Assembly (NCBI GenBank): GCA_036365515.1
Contig: CM070874.1
Coordinates: forward strand, 115,303,235-115,367,234
Origin: Torymus aiolomorphi
Taxonomy: Eukaryota > Arthropoda > Insecta > Hymenoptera > Torymidae
Direction of reading: 5' to 3'
DNA length: 64,000 bases
A program made the translations under genes and the position numbers. Below, in pieces: positions 1 through 13,689 of this stretch (position 1 is the stretch's first letter; each line of letters begins with the position of its first letter). Under the pieces are notes generated by a model that was not told where the DNA came from, searched no databases, and saw only the letters and a list, made by a program, of their open reading frames with translations.

Positions 1-1130
1 TCAATGTCTTACAATACAAATATAAGTCTCTGCCGCGGCCAACAATACCTGCTATAAACACACACACACACTTTCCTACCAGAATTATTATGTTAAACAC
101 GTCTACATCTCGCTCCCCCCGCCGGTTGCGCAACTCCCGCGCCTCTGACGCAACCGATTAAGCGCCTGAATTTCCCGTCGCTAAATATATATATATATAT
201 CCCGCCAAAACACTGCATCTGTTTTCCCTTATCTTGGAAATCTCTGGAAAAACTGCCATTACCGAACTTTCCCAAACGCGGCCGCATACCAAACCTTACA
301 CACACAGACTCGCTCGGGTGACAAAAGAGAGACGGCGAGCGATGAATAGATAAAAAGCAGGAGCGCGGGGTAATTGCATTGTACGCGGTTGTCCTTTGAA
401 ACGCCAATCACCGGCGACAAAACGCTCGGGCGCCTCTCGCGCGCTCCATCTTCTTCTTCTTCTCCGCCTTCGGGAAAGCCGCCGCCGCTGCTGCGCGATT
501 CGAGAGCAGATATACGTTAAGTCGCTCGCACGCGTATTTCAATCGCGCGCTCGCGCGTGGAAAAAGCTTTTTCCTCTTATTTTTTTTTCCTTAGCGACTC
601 ATGCTGACGCCGCGACGGCGGCCCTTTCTAGACGATGCAAAGCAGCCGGGCTTTGTTGACGCGCGAGCGCGAGGATGCGGGAGACTTTTTTTAAGACAGG
701 AGGAGAAGAGGAGGTGATCGAGATTTATGGGGGGATTTTCGAAATGTCGCCGAGGGAGAGGGAGATAAATTCAAAGAGAGGAGAGAGAGAGGGGCTGTAA
801 TCAAGCTGTCCGTTTTGGCGCGAAATATTCCCTGTCGCCGAGTAATGCGGAGGAGGATGAGGATTAAGAGCTTGACGGAGTTTCGCGCTGTGGTTTTCGA
901 GAGTGTGAGTAGCTTTGTAGGAAAGTGTGTGGATATAGGAGATTTTGTTTACGTAAGAGGAAAATAAAAGTCAGCGTTGTGTGGTTGTTTCAAAATGCTG
1001 TGAAAAACGGGGGTTTTTGAGGGACCCGTTGTTGCAGAAGGTCAGTTCACAGGATAAATCAGAAATATGATACAGAAGAGTGCAAAATGTAATGCGCGTA
1101 ATATTTTTGCGTACCTTATATTTTTTTTTT
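1..1130. other. Skew-flip module: C arm, CpG core, G arm
   Basis: C-rich arm about 90-330, CpG core about 360-660 dense in GCGC and CGCG, and G-rich arm 665-1020 (GGAGGAGAAGAGGAGGTGAT). No gene. A short (TA)n lies at 186-200. Confidence 0.6.
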
Positions 1131-1379
1131 CTGTATGAAATTTATTTTAAGGCCTGGGAGAGTTGCAGTTCTCTGGAATAAAACTAGCATACGATTCTTT
1201 ATAAACTCTATAAAATACATAAAAAAAATGCAAAGATTATTATTATTATAAGATTTTACAATTTTTCGTGGGAGAATTTCCCGACTATTTTATTTAATAC
1301 CCTTTTTTCATTACACCACTGTTTAAAAAGGCCACTTAAGCCTCGTATCACGTACAATCTCATTACTATTATTCCGTCA

Positions 1380-2120
1380 AGATAGAGGAAAATTAAAAAA
1401 AGAAAAAACACGCCAATCGCACGAGATCCGCGTCGATGGCCAACAAAACGCAACAAATTCGCTCAATTTGTAGCTGCACCGCGGTGCGCGCGTACAGCAC
1501 GTACACACTATATACCTACCTTCGGCGCACAAAAACCGACGTCAATCAAAGGCGAACGCACGCTCTCGCTCGCTCGAGCAATTAAAACTAATTCAGTTCA
1601 CGCCATAAGCGTTACAAAGCCACTGCGGCAGCAGCAGCAGCAGTGCGCACGCGTGAGAAAAGCCGCGCGTTTTACGACCGTCGCGCGAGCGAGCGAGCGA
1701 GCGCAATCTCTAGCGTAAGTAGAAGAAAAAAGGAAGCTCGAGGGGGCATAGTAGCGCAATTAGGCTCTCACTATCTTTCTCTCTCTCTCACTCGAGAGAG
1801 TGAGAGAAGCTCTTTTCACAGTGCTCGCGATTTGATAGATGGCGCGTGAGCTGCGCGCCACGGCTTTATTGTGGGATAATTCTTCGGGATTGATTGGCCT
1901 CAAGGTTGCGCGAGGGGAGAGAGTGTGCGTCTGCGATACGGTAGTGTGATGTCGAGGTGAGGTTTACGGTTATCGCGGTTGATTTGCGGGTACGATTGGA
2001 GATGAAAAGCGCGCGGTCGTTAGCCGATAACCCGGATTGAGGCTGCTGTGCGTATTATAGGGTATTGTTCGGCGTCGGGGTGGCGTGGATCATGTGTTTC
2101 TCGGTTTGCGTGAGCGTGAG
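1380..2120. other. Skew-flip module
   Basis: C/A-rich 1390-1600, core 1600-1850 with a CAG run at 1629-1642, and G-rich 1850-2120. AGATGGCGCG at 1838-1847 resembles the fly CTCF core. Confidence 0.6.
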
Positions 2121-2129
2121 GTGGTATAA

Positions 2130-2779
2130 TTGAATTATACGAGGTTTAATTACTGTACAAATTAATTTAGATGAGTTGTATAGTGGAGAAGCGAATGGTA
2201 TAGTGATGCATGATTAGGTGCATATGCTACTTGCATAATGTGCTGCCTGTACGGTTAATCTGATGACAAGATTTTCATCGCTATATCGTTATCCCGAGTT
2301 GCATCTTTTTATTATAGAAGAGAAACATTCTAAAGAAACGGAGAGAAGTGCATAACGCGCTTGATGAAACATAAAATCGAAATCTTACAATCGCATTGCT
2401 CACTATAGAACTCACAAAACATTTTGCTTATATTCCCACATTGTATCGTAAAAAGACTGGAAACTGTAAAAATGAAAAAAATCATCATCCTTTATTAATA
2501 ATGAAAGAAACATTTGCAATAAAACTTTGTTAGCAATTCTTTAAAATATGGTGACCATCTGTGGGCGTATTACAAGACAGTGTAAAAATATGCAAAATTT
2601 TTTCAATTATCATCAAACATTCCTCTCACTAGGAGAGTGTACTACCTGCGGGTCAGGAATTTTGCACAAATTTTAGGACATGTTTTTGAAAGTGAAAATA
2701 TGAAGAAAGCCGCAATAGAAGACCACAACGCTATAATAAACTCAAGTATTATTAGTTATGTATTTTTCGAGTCTTGTTC
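2130..2779. other. AT-rich gap, nothing identified before the foldback element
   Basis: Plain AT-rich sequence to about 2620. From about 2630 the sequence changes character and may be the outer part of the neighbouring foldback element. Confidence 0.5.
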
Positions 2780-3222
2780 TAAAAAAATTTTTGAAAACCA
2801 GACTCTTCTTCAAACAATAATTAAACAACCTAAATAAATCGTATATACAACTTTAAAAATATAAAATAAAACTAGTAAAAGAGAGCTTTCATAAGAACAG
2901 AAAACTACTTATTTCAGAATTAGAAAATATTAATTTTTGCAAAAGCTATGGTAGTTTGATGTTGAGCAAAGAAAATGCACTAAAAATTCACTTAGATCTG
3001 CTTCTCCATTTGGCTCATATTTTAGTGCATTTTCTTTGCTCAACGTCAAACTACCATAGCTTTCACAAAAATTAATATTTTCTAATTCTGAAATAAGTTG
3101 TTTTCAGTTCTGATGAAAACTCTTTTTTACTAGTTTTATTTTATATTTTTAAAGTTGTATATATGATTTATTTAGGTTGTTTGATTATTGTTTGAAGAGG
3201 AGTCTGTTTTTCAAGATTTTTG
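2780..3222. mobile_element. Foldback (long inverted repeat) element
   Basis: Two arms of about 200 bp (2780-2984 and 3023-3222) are inverted copies of roughly 95 percent identity by eye, separated by a spacer of about 38 bp. The arms are AT-rich; a shared inner block contains AGCTATGGTAGTTTGA and its complement. No transposase frame exists. The left arm continues outward into unpaired sequence beginning near 2630 with GGAGAGTGTACTACC, so a true outer terminus may lie there with the right side shortened. The superfamily is unknown. Confidence 0.75.
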
Positions 3223-3234
3223 ATAAAAATTTCA

Positions 3235-3680
3235 ACACAACCAATAACACCATCCTTTCAAACCAAACGTCCCCACACTCATCCCAAAAACCCGTTTCCC
3301 AGTCCACCTGCGCCATATACCTTACCCCTCTCTCTCTTACTCTCGCATCATCATCAGCATAAAACGCTACCGCGCCGGCGTGTACGCACTTGGCATACCG
3401 GCGGTAAACGAGCAGGCGACCCTAGGATCGACGCGCGGCGCTGGATTTTCCTCCCTTCTACAAAGCAGCGACGCCGCGCGGCTCTATCTGCGAGCTCGTG
3501 ATTGGCATGCGCGCACGTCTGCTATATAACGGCGCGCGCAGGTGTCCCGCGCATATATATCGGAGGACGTGCGCGGTGCACAGAAATAGGAGGTAAAGGA
3601 GTAGAGCGGGAGAGACAAATGCGAGGTTTTAAGGTTGGAAAGTGGTGGGGGGTTTGCAGTGGGAGCTGGTTTTTCGATTA
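3235..3680. other. Skew-flip module
   Basis: C-rich 3240-3340, core 3370-3560 containing a TATATAA box at 3522, and G-rich 3585-3675. The open frames in the C arm are compositional. Confidence 0.65.
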
Positions 3681-3959
3681 ATCAAAGGTTATTTGTGGGA
3701 ATGACCAGTAAAATGACACAAGGTATAAATAGTTCCTGATAAGCGAGTGGGTTTGACGTTTGACATATTGTAAAAAGTGTAACGTCGTGTTATTTTAAAA
3801 AAACTACTAACTTGGCCTACTAAGCAATCAGTAGATAAAGCCTCAAACCGGTAAGACAGAAAAAATACTACAAAGTATAGTGTCTTTTCAAAATACTTTT
3901 TGAAAAATATTTTTTAAAACTATAAGAACAAGCTTATTCTATGAAAATCGCTATTTTTT

Positions 3960-4400
3960 ATACTATCGCTCCAGCTAAACTAATTACCACCTTATCATCC
4001 ATCACCCCTTCGCCCCACTAATCTCTCACCCTACATACGTAGTCACGCGCTTCCGATCGACCTTCGGCCCTGCACTTATCTCGTGTACCGCGTGCGTTCC
4101 GCGGAATCTCACGGCTTGTCCGAACGCCGAGAGAAATAGGCAAAACGCCGGGCATTCGTTACTTACGTCGCGCACGCGCTCTCGCTCTCTCGCACGGGAG
4201 GAGAGCGAGCGAGGAAACTGGCACGCGCGATGTATGCGCACGAGAGCAGCGGCTGAGGGGAGAAGCAGCGGCGAGCGGCCGCGTGAGACGAGGATGCGAG
4301 AAAAATCGAAGAAGAGAGAGAGGAGCAGGGTGATGAAGGTTCGCGAGGTTGCCGGAGATGAGGTTGGTCCTGGGAAGCTTGAATGAGAACAGTGACTAGT
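3960..4400. other. Skew-flip module
   Basis: C-rich 3970-4050, core 4060-4235, and G-rich 4240-4390. Confidence 0.65.
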
Positions 4401-5020
4401 TAGCGGTGATAAGATATGTATAAATATTTAGAGTTTTTTAAAATGTTATATTTGGGGTAAGGTTTTAATTAAAAATGTTTTATTTTATTATACTGAAATG
4501 GTTATGTAATTATAATAAATAATGTTAAGAAGGACAGAATATTGTTTTTTAATCACGTTTCTTAGAAGCAAAAGCCCATGAGAAGATATATAAAAAAAGA
4601 TTGTCTTATACCATGCAATATAATCTAAACAATTGCACAGTTTTTCTTAGAAAATCATCCTCGACGATTTAATCTGTAATAAAAATAGGCACGATGTACT
4701 GCGATATTCTATATCAACGGTAACTCAAGAAACGACTATATTCTAATCCTCCGGAAGATTTATTGTTTCCAGTAAAGGTTCATAAACTGTGATTTATCGA
4801 AGTCCGCTTTTTGTAAAATCCTTTAGCGATAAACTTCATAAAAGTTGGCTCTCTAACGAAAGAGAATAAAATTTCTAATAAATCATTCCGTGCCCAGACT
4901 CATTTGTTTCTACTTCGTGTGTTATTTAGAGCTCATAACTGTAATCCATAGAGAAACCATTAATATAAAAACTCGTAAAAAATTATTAACTTAACATAAA
5001 AATCAAATACGCACAATACA
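4400..5020. other. AT-rich gap
   Basis: Nothing identifiable; no inverted repeat, splice-type site or coding bias seen. Confidence 0.5.
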
Positions 5021-5730
5021 CTTGATTTTTCTCAACTTCATTTTCTCCCCTTTCAAAGCGTTCAATCAAAAATTCCAAGGAAACTGCAGTACACGCTTGC
5101 TTTTTGTTCACGACGCCTCTCCAGATACGCTTCTCGCACAAAAACGTCCCGTAAACCAGAGCCCCGTATGCAAAACGCGCCCGATATTAATTGCGCCGCG
5201 CAATAATAACATTACGCGTAATTTACAGCCCTGCGCACAGATTTACGCTACATTATAAAACACCCTTGTTAAGCCCCCCCTTCCCCCTTCAAAAACCAAA
5301 GAAATTCCCGGCGAGACAAAAAAGATAAGGCACGTCGGCGCCGTAAACGAGCGATAAATTAATGAACGACAAAGGGATGAAAAAAAAAAAATAGGCGAGG
5401 CGGCTGCTCCTAGTGCCAATCACCGCCGCCGGCATATAGAGATTTTTCCCCGGCGCTCGCGGTGAGATTTACGCGTCGGCCCGTAATGAAGTAGCGACTC
5501 ATCAGCTGAGCGAGAGAGAAGAGGAGAGGCAGACGGACGATGGGAACGGTCGAGAGGCTGAGAACGACGCGATCAGAAGGCCTTTGTCCGACGCTGAAGC
5601 TCGCAAGTTCGATCGGGTATTGATGGTCGTGGGGTGATTGAGGGATGGAAATAGTTCGAGGATTTTTATGATGAGCAGTGGGGGGTTGGGAAATTGACGT
5701 TTTGGTTATATGAGGCTGCGTTGTTGGTGT
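5020..5730. other. Skew-flip module
   Basis: C-rich 5020-5300 including a poly-C run near 5272, core 5330-5490, and G-rich 5500-5720. The 122-residue minus-strand frame across the right arm is compositional. Confidence 0.65.
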
Positions 5731-5939
5731 CGATAATGTATAATCTATTTGCAAAATTTGATACAAGTGGTAAAACATTGGTCACAATGTAGATTTGTTG
5801 AAAAAAGGAAAATATGCTATTTGATGGTTATACTGATATAATTTTCTTATGAGAATGTATTTTAATTTTTATAATAAGGTAATATTTAAACATTTATATT
5901 GTTAACTATATTTATTTAAGAAATTGACACTTTCTACTT

Positions 5940-6720
5940 TCACCCTTTAACTACTTGATGATTTGAGTACTGCGCTCCTAAATCCTTATCACACGACAAT
6001 TGATCATATTCAGCATCACTCTGTAGGCAAAAAGTACAAAACCCCTCCCCAAACGAAAAAATCTATCGCTATACCGTCATGTCGATCCGACAACCACAGC
6101 CACCCGTCAGCACCTACTTCGCGAATTCGCAAACCCAAGAATCACTAAGCAAACATACGCACACACCGTCTCTCTATTGCCTCTCTACAACCCGCGATTT
6201 CTTCTCCACTCATTGTCCGATTCAACGGCTTCGATTTTCCCTCCTCGCCTCTTTTCTCCCAAGAGTCAATCAAATTCTGCGCGTGCGCATGTCTTTTGTC
6301 GGACACCCCGTTCATTTTGCAATTTCGCGCTACACACGCGTGACGAAAAACACAGCACGTTTTGCGAACGAGAGAGAGAGAGCGAGTGAGAGAGCTATAG
6401 CGTGTATTTGGGCGATCGGGAAGTCGTTAAAATCGACGCGCGAGGTGAGTTTCCCCGTTTAGAGAGGTGGGCTGTAAACGAGACTGAGGTGAGATATAAA
6501 GCCGCTGTGGGATATATCTGCATGTACATGCGCCTATACCCGTCGAGGCGGATTGCCCGTAATGCGTTTCTATATGTTCGGATCGTTTTTTTGCCTGTGT
6601 TCGCTGTTTTATTGTTCTTTTATTTTCTTTCTTCGAGCTTTATGGCTCTGCTGGTTTTTTGAAATGCGAAAGTTCGGCGAGGATATTTTTTTCATTGTTG
6701 TTGTCGTCGATGGAATATTA
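5940..6720. other. Skew-flip module
   Basis: C-rich 5940-6260, core 6270-6440 with a short GA tract at 6370, and G/T-rich 6440-6720. Confidence 0.6.
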
Positions 6721-6839
6721 TTGTTAAAATCATTTACGAGAAATAAATGACAGTATAATGTCTTCCGATTTCTAACTTTGAAAACGATACTACTTTTAAA
6801 TAAAATAAGCTCTTATTAAAAAACTTAAAAAGAAGTGTA

Positions 6840-7440
6840 TTTTCTCTCAACATTACATATACAAGCATCCTTTCTCCGCCACTTTTCAGAAACATTTCAA
6901 ATCACCCGCCGTAAACCGAAGATAATCGCGCCAAAAAAAACATTCATAATTTCACACCCACACACTCAGCAGCTCCACTCCAACCACTATCCCGATAACG
7001 CACTCCACTCGGCGAACCTTTAATACCAATCAGTATCTAGGCCACCTAAAATCCTGAAATCCACCTATCAACCATTGCCACTTCGCTCCACCGCCACTAC
7101 CACCGCGTGGGAATGCGACTGTATGGGCTCTCGCTTCGTCGCATCGTCGCGGCGCGCGCGATGATTTTCACGAGCGCTAGTTGCACAAGCTCGCTCTCGC
7201 GGAGCCGTAAAGTCATAAGGAAGGACCGATTTCATCGGCCCCGTCGTATTTCAGTCGGCATTAAATCAGTCGTAAAACGGGCGACGCTTAAAGAGCGCGA
7301 GATGCGATTTGCGTGCGCGCGTTAGAGAGTGAGCGACGCGTGTGTGTATATGTATATGCGTAGAGCGAGGTGTTTTGGAAGTGGAAAGTGCGAGGTTGCG
7401 TCGTAATGGAGTGATTTGGAGCTTTTTTTTCTCGCGGAGC
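6840..7440. other. Skew-flip module
   Basis: C-rich 6850-7100, core 7110-7330, and G-rich 7330-7430. Confidence 0.65.
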
Positions 7441-7609
7441 TTTAGATTAAGATAAGTGTGTGCATTTTAAAATCAAACACTGATAAGCGAATATGAATTT
7501 ACATCGAAACGAATATTATATACATATATAAACCTGAAATTTCGCGAAACTTTAACTGCAGCGAAAGATACAAAATACTAAGTATACCTAGATATATAAT
7601 TATCTGAAA

Positions 7610-8540
7610 TCTACTGCGCCAAAGAGCATTAAATTCGCATATCACTGGCCCAATTACCACACGCGATCATCTCGCGTACAATTTGCCAGAATTTATAAAC
7701 CCCGGGGTCGCCTGCGCAGTCGTAAAACTAGTACAAAATTAAATACAACGCGCGAGTACCCCGATGCGGCCGAAACTATCCCACGAGCCCAATTCCACCT
7801 GACCTTACACTTGACTGTACTATCCCCACGTCAAAACCTCACACACACACACACACACACATACTACCACCTCGAAAGCCTATAAATCCCGGCTCATTTG
7901 GATCGGCCGCGACGATAAATAGCTCCGGCCGTCGCCCGCAATATTTCCGCTCCTCTCTGCCCGCCGCCCCGGACAAATAAAAACTCTCCGCGATATACAA
8001 ACTCCTCGCGGTAGCGCTCGCTCGCGCGGGAAAGCGTGCCTCGAGTACATCCATCTCGGTCCCCTTATTAATCGCCCTATCGAGTTACGCTCTTTCTCTC
8101 TCTCTCGCGCGCGCGCCCGGCTGTACGTCCCGGGGTTATTAATTATTTAACAGTCGCCCGCTCGCGAGAAATTAACAAATAGCCGGCGATTCCGAGGCGC
8201 CGAATCGCACGAATTGCGCGCGTTTCTTTCGGAGGGAGGGTCTGTGTATGCGCGCCGTGGGTAATTGTCAACGATTTGTCTTGGTTTGTCCGAAGTTAAG
8301 ATATTTGCGCGCGAGATGCTTTGGAATAATTTTCCCTGGATGTGGATTTCTGGAAGTTCTGTGTATATTATAGGATAGAGTGTGTGTTTTTCAAGTCGCG
8401 GATTAAAATTCTTGCGGGTTGAGTTATTTATTGCGGAGATGGCTGCGTGATATTGTTGCTTTTTTTCCCCGTCGTCGTCTGGCGTTGTTTTGCAATGGCT
8501 GATTTATCTAGGGCTATTTCTGCGCGCGGCTGGAATGAAG
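7610..8540. other. Skew-flip module
   Basis: C-rich 7610-8050 with (CA)n at 7838-7861, core 8050-8225, and G/T-rich 8225-8540. This is one of the longest units. Confidence 0.65.
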
Positions 8541-8779
8541 ATTTTTACGGGTACAAAGATTTCTCATAAAATTGTAACACTTGTTTCGCGGTGATATTAC
8601 AGGAATTTTCTCGCGCAACGTGCTACGTTTCGTAATTGAGGTGAATTATTTTTATTGGGCTTGTAAACGAAATAATTTATGTACTCTATAAAACTCATTT
8701 GTTGGCTTTATTGTACAAACAACACGCGAACCCGTAGTTGTCGACGATTAAAAGCATTAAATTAAATTAGAAATATATT

Positions 8780-9270
8780 TACACATCAATTGTACTGATT
8801 AATCTTTCCCAAGCTCGTTTTCCCTTTACAAATCGCCAAAATTTTCACAACAAATACCCAACAGTTAACATTCCTCGATTCTACACGCATCTTTCGCATT
8901 CGTTCCCGCGGTCCAATTTGTATACCCGCCTCTCGCGATTTTGGAAAATCGAAAGCCGTAGAAACGCTGGTCGGGAGTAGACGTTCGTCATGTTGAAACT
9001 CTCTCGCACTGGTTCTCGGGAATTCGGAATATGTCGCTACAGGTGCTGCTGAAAAATGTCGCTGCTCCTTTTCTCGATCGATAGGCGAAAGGGGGGCGAG
9101 AGGTTCTTGAAAATCTTGATCGTACTTTATGGTGGGATTGGGGCATTTTGTGATTTTAAATTTACGAGGCGGAATGTCAGGTTCGGTTGATTTGAGGTTG
9201 AAAGCTTGAGGTAGTTCTAATTTCCTTTTTTCAGTGTTGGTGCGTGAATCAAATCGTATAGAGATACCCA
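8780..9270. other. Skew-flip module with weak core
   Basis: C-rich 8790-8900, mild core 8900-9030, and G-rich 9080-9240. It holds a 161-residue minus-strand frame of mixed composition that resembles no family I know. Confidence 0.5.
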
Positions 9271-9639
9271 AAGTAGTTTTATGATAAATTTTTTTTTAAA
9301 TATCTAAAAAATTTCAATTGTTTTATATTGAATTATTTATAGATAAAACGATTAAAATATTAAGTATCTATATAATTTTTCAGAAAACGCTATCATATAT
9401 TAACGCTCCTTTTATTTAAATTTATAAGTACACAAATTTTTGTAGAACTCACAAGTGATATTAAAATCTCTCATCTTACTTTCCTTATAGTATTATCTAA
9501 CTTAATTGATTGTGAAATTTCATTGCACATTAAATAACAATATTTATAGTTATTACTTTATTACTAGCACGATTTTCACGACGAAAATATCCTTCCTTAT
9601 AAGCTAATCAGTATAAACAGCCGAAACTTCTAAACCCAA

Positions 9640-10320
9640 TTCCAAATGAACTACCGAAAAGAGGAATAATCCATTCTAAACCGCGAAAAAACAAACAAAC
9701 AAAGCCGACGTCCGACGAAGTTACGCAGTCATAATCCCCCTAAACGCCTTATTTAATACCGCACTCGTACTCTTACTACACGGATAATTAGCAGCCACTT
9801 CTCTCACTCTCTCTCTACTCTCCAAACTCGTCGCGGCGCGCGCGCGTTACCAAAGACGCTCGCGGGTGTAATTCGCGCGAGAAAATACCGGGGTAGCGCG
9901 CGCCGTAATAATATAGCGATCGCTCGCGCGCCGACGCAATAATCTCGCAGAGAGAGGGAGAGGAAAAGTGGATCACGACGACGCGCACGGGATTAGAGTT
10001 TAATCCGGAGCCAGCGAACGTCTAATTAGTCGCGGCTTGATTAGAGGGATTAATATGCGGAGCGCGCACGCCAACGCGTGGATAGGTTATCTCGAAAGTT
10101 GGAGTAGTCGTTTGAGAGAATGAGGTTTCGCAAATTTTGGGGGAGAGTGGGAAGGGTTTAGCGGTCGGTGGTTAGTGTAAATAGCGATAAGTTTGATTAG
10201 CGCACTGGAGATTGAGTGGTAATGAGCGCAAAGTAGGATATTTATTGGGTTCGGTCGCGAGGTTTGATCGTAAGAGCTGGATTTATGGGGAATTTGTCTG
10301 GGTCTCAATATAAGTAAGTA
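9640..10320. other. Skew-flip module
   Basis: C/A-rich 9650-9800, core 9830-9945, and G-rich 9945-10310. The AT-rich gap to its right holds recursive splice site 1. Confidence 0.65.
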
Positions 10321-10411
10321 TGTTTTTTGAAGATTTTTTTTTTAAGTGTAGCAGGGATTTGGGAGAACTGAGTGGATTTAATCACTGCGAGAATATTATA
10401 TGTAAGTTTTG

Positions 10412-10490
10412 ACTTACGGATTCCAGGACATGTTTTCTCCGGAACATCATCTGGAACTTACCTGAAACAAAAAGAAAATTGTTTATTTAA
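10412..10490 (-). promoter_or_regulatory. Recursive splice site (ratchet point) 1 with cryptic exon
   Basis: On the minus strand a pyrimidine-rich tract (TTTTCTTTTTGTTTCAG) ends at 10462 and is followed immediately by a consensus donor, GTAAGT (10461-10456). A second consensus donor GTAAGT lies at 10417-10412, which would define a 44 nt cryptic exon. In insects, ratchet points regenerate a 5' splice site after the first splicing step, and the downstream donor is thought to help recognise the short cryptic exon. The site sits in an AT-rich gap between two skew modules. The tract and both donors are visible directly; use in splicing is inferred. Confidence 0.75.
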
Positions 10491-10719
10491 AAAAGACAAT
10501 TATTAAGAAATTACAAATATTGAGTATTAATATTGTTTAATAATATGCCAATTGTAAACGAAAAGTTGGCACGTATTAATATAAAAAATATAACATTATT
10601 AATCACAACGTTAATAATTGAACATTTTAAGAAACACACGAATGGAACAGACAGTTTCGATTTCCACTGAATTTACAGCGAAGTCCTAACAACAATTCTC
10701 TAAAGCATCACCAATGTAT

Positions 10720-10818
10720 TTCCATCAAGTTACGTTAGATTCCACTATCTAGCTTACAACTATTCCCCTTCTGTATTACGCGTGTATCTCCACAGACTCC
10801 TGACATTAACGTTTAGTC

Positions 10819-10853
<35 letters not shown>

Positions 10854-11640
10854 AAGTGATGTAATCCGCATAAATCTTGTTATTAAAATTTGACATGTTT
10901 TCCTCTCAATTTGAGATTTCAATTTTAGATCCGTCATTCTTGTCAAACCATCATAACGATCTATCACATATTGATAAGCCTTTTACCCGCATGTAATCGT
11001 TACTCACAGATATTTTTATCTGCCAAGTCACTCCATATCAAAAACTCATACCACTGTTCCACACAACTTAAACAAACACGAAGAAAAAACCCGTTCTTAT
11101 TTTAGAACTCTCCGATCGGCTTAGACAAATGGCGCCGCTTTGATCGTCCCGCGTCACAATTACCTCCCACACCACTTCCTCGTTCACCCAACCCATCCTA
11201 CAAAAAAAAAAATCGTATCTCCATAAATCATGCCCGTATCAATTCCTTCCCGCGCAAAAATATGTCAAGTGGCCGACAACACTGTACGCCTCTGTACTCT
11301 CCTCCAGACCCGTAATAGATAAACATAGTCGCTCTCGTCAAAGCCGGCCATTCTTCCCGCGCGCGCGCGCCGCATCATCATCCTCGCGTCAACATCCATC
11401 GCGCGTGTTATACGCGAGAATAATGCCATTGTATGCGTGTACGGCGTACTATTTTCGTCGGGGCTCTAAAATCGAGACTGTACGCGTGGCGGCGTCGCGG
11501 GATTAACATTACAATGCGAGAGCGCGCGTATCGGTTGGCGATCGGTCACGTGGACGAGGCGACTGCGGCGCTGTGCGATGTGAGTATATCTGCGAATAGG
11601 TAAGGTCTATGGCTCGGAGGTGAGGCTATTTTTCGATCTG
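10720..11640. other. Skew-flip module
   Basis: C-rich 10730-11350 including (CT)n, core 11350-11560, and G-rich 11560-11640. Confidence 0.6.
10821..10852. repeat. (CT)n microsatellite
   Basis: About 16 CT units in a C-rich arm. Confidence 0.95.
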
Positions 11641-11879
11641 AGTTCTTATTTTATTTCAGAAAGGGTTTTGTTTATGGAAAAGAAAAATGTTTTTTTCGTG
11701 ATCGTATAATAGTCGTGAAATCAATATAATACTAACTGTATTTAGTTTTGTGTAAAGTAAGTCGTAACTTTGAGACATTTATTTAGTATGGTTTAATCAT
11801 AACGATGTATATACTATCGTAAAATTAAATGTATACCCTTACTATATATTTCATTTATGAAACTCAAACAAGAATTCAT

Positions 11880-12340
11880 ACGTGTCCATGTCACTTCACT
11901 CGCTGCACTAGAAATAAGCCAAAGTAGACTTTCCGCATGCAAAGTATAATTCTAAAACCGCGTTAAGAAACTTGTTACCACTTCTACAAAGCATTTTTTG
12001 CAGCATACAAAACTCTTGTAGCCGCTGCTGCAGCGGAGAAAAAAATCGGAAAGTGCGTGTGCTCGTGTGCCGCGTATATCGCCTGTATAACACTGTTATA
12101 TTGTACTGTCGTTGCTGAATGGCCGAGCGTGCGCGAGCGCGGATGTGGGCCACAGCGCACATAACTTATTCATCAATCAATCTTTCTCGCTAATGTACAA
12201 TGCGCGTGTGGGCATAATGCAACGCGTAAATGTCAATCACGTAAATACAAACATTAGCGAGTGTAAAGCGCTGTATGTGCATCGGGAACGAAAAAATCGT
12301 GTAATGAATTCGAAATTGTCGGAGAATGCGCCGCCTGCTT
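11880..12340. other. Weak skew-flip module
   Basis: C-leaning 11880-12010, short core 12050-12150, and mildly G-rich right side. The contrast is smaller than in neighbours. Confidence 0.4.
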
Positions 12341-12599
12341 AACATGGTGAAAATTATCATTAAATTAACACAATGGAATCTAATTAAAATGTGAATTATA
12401 TCGTGGTGGTAGCGATCTTTTGTTCTTCTCCTACATTAATTAAACAATTTTTGTCCCGGTTCGTAGATATTTTTTTATAACTGTGAAAACACGTGTAGCA
12501 AGTTTAAAAAGGGCTTCACGTTAAGTGATTTAAATTTCCAATTCAACGTATGTAAATAATTCCTGTAAATAATCTACATATCTTATTTTTACAAAACTA

Positions 12600-13140
12600 A
12601 TCAACGCACGCATATACACATCCTCCTTAATTAATCGGCACAAAAACGTCCACCTCCCCACTCCCTTTAATCGTTCCCTCACCCCTCCGCTCCGCTTTTT
12701 TTCCCCATCCTCAGCCGCGGCTCACGTTTGTTTTCGGCGCGCGCGTCTGACCGGCTCGGCCTCTTTCCACTTGCGCGCGACACCTCGACGTGTCTCGCCG
12801 CCGCCATACATTATGCATCTAATGTTAGTTACATGAGCGCGCAGAGCAGCAGCAGAGGTGCTATTCCTTCTACCTGTCGGACACGACGACCGGAGCGTGT
12901 GACTTTTCCGGAACTTTCTGCGTGGTTTTTGCCACCCGTCGGAGGTTTTGCTTTCGCGGCCGCCTGTGAGAGAGGTGAAAGCTTTTGTTTTTCTCGCGGT
13001 GGCTGTCTGCCTGCGTAGTTTTTTGGTGAGAGAGTCGTGGACGGCTGAGAGGTGAGAAAACGGCTGGATTGATAGAGATTAATTTTATTGATTTATCGAG
13101 CGGTGGATGATGGTTGTTGTTGTATTAAATGAGGTTTGCG
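12600..13140. other. Skew-flip module
   Basis: C-rich 12600-12720, core 12725-12970, and G-rich 12890-13140. Confidence 0.65.
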
Positions 13141-13689
13141 AATGTATGCGTGCACGAACGAGTGCGCTGTATCCACTTTTCCTATTTCTACATTTCGAAG
13201 CGCGTAATTGCATGCGCACTTTCAAATACACTGTACATGCTGGCGAGTAATTTTCTTTCAAGGTTCGCCGAGTAAACATGCCGCCATTTTTCACATTATA
13301 CAAGTGAATTTCCGTCGATAACAAGTGTAGCGCGTCTATGCACTGACTGCCGCGGGGGGTATATTTCAATTCCGATAAACCAATGATACTACCACATCAG
13401 CGCGCAAAATGCCACGAATTTATCGATTTTGTAAACAGGAATTAAATTCGAACGCTGATTATATGTCTGAATTCCAAGACCGAGAAAACTAAATTACTGT
13501 ATTATACCTGATGTAGTTCTAGCTGTTTTCTATATTTTTACACAATCTCAGACGCTCGTAGTTTACAGTGTTGCAGAAATGCACTGGCAAACTTCATATA
13601 TCATTACTATAAACGTAAAAATAACGAAATTCCACTTCACCATTGTTGAAGCGAATAAAATTTTATTATCAATCTTACACGCTAAACGC

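Noticed and set aside
7525..7550. Minus-strand TTTCAG followed by GT near 7535
   Set aside because: The following GTTTAT is not a usable donor.
8786..9271. Minus-strand frame of 161 residues
   Set aside because: Not low-complexity, but there is no recognisable domain, and it coincides with a C-to-G skew unit that depletes stops on one strand. A protein search could reverse this.
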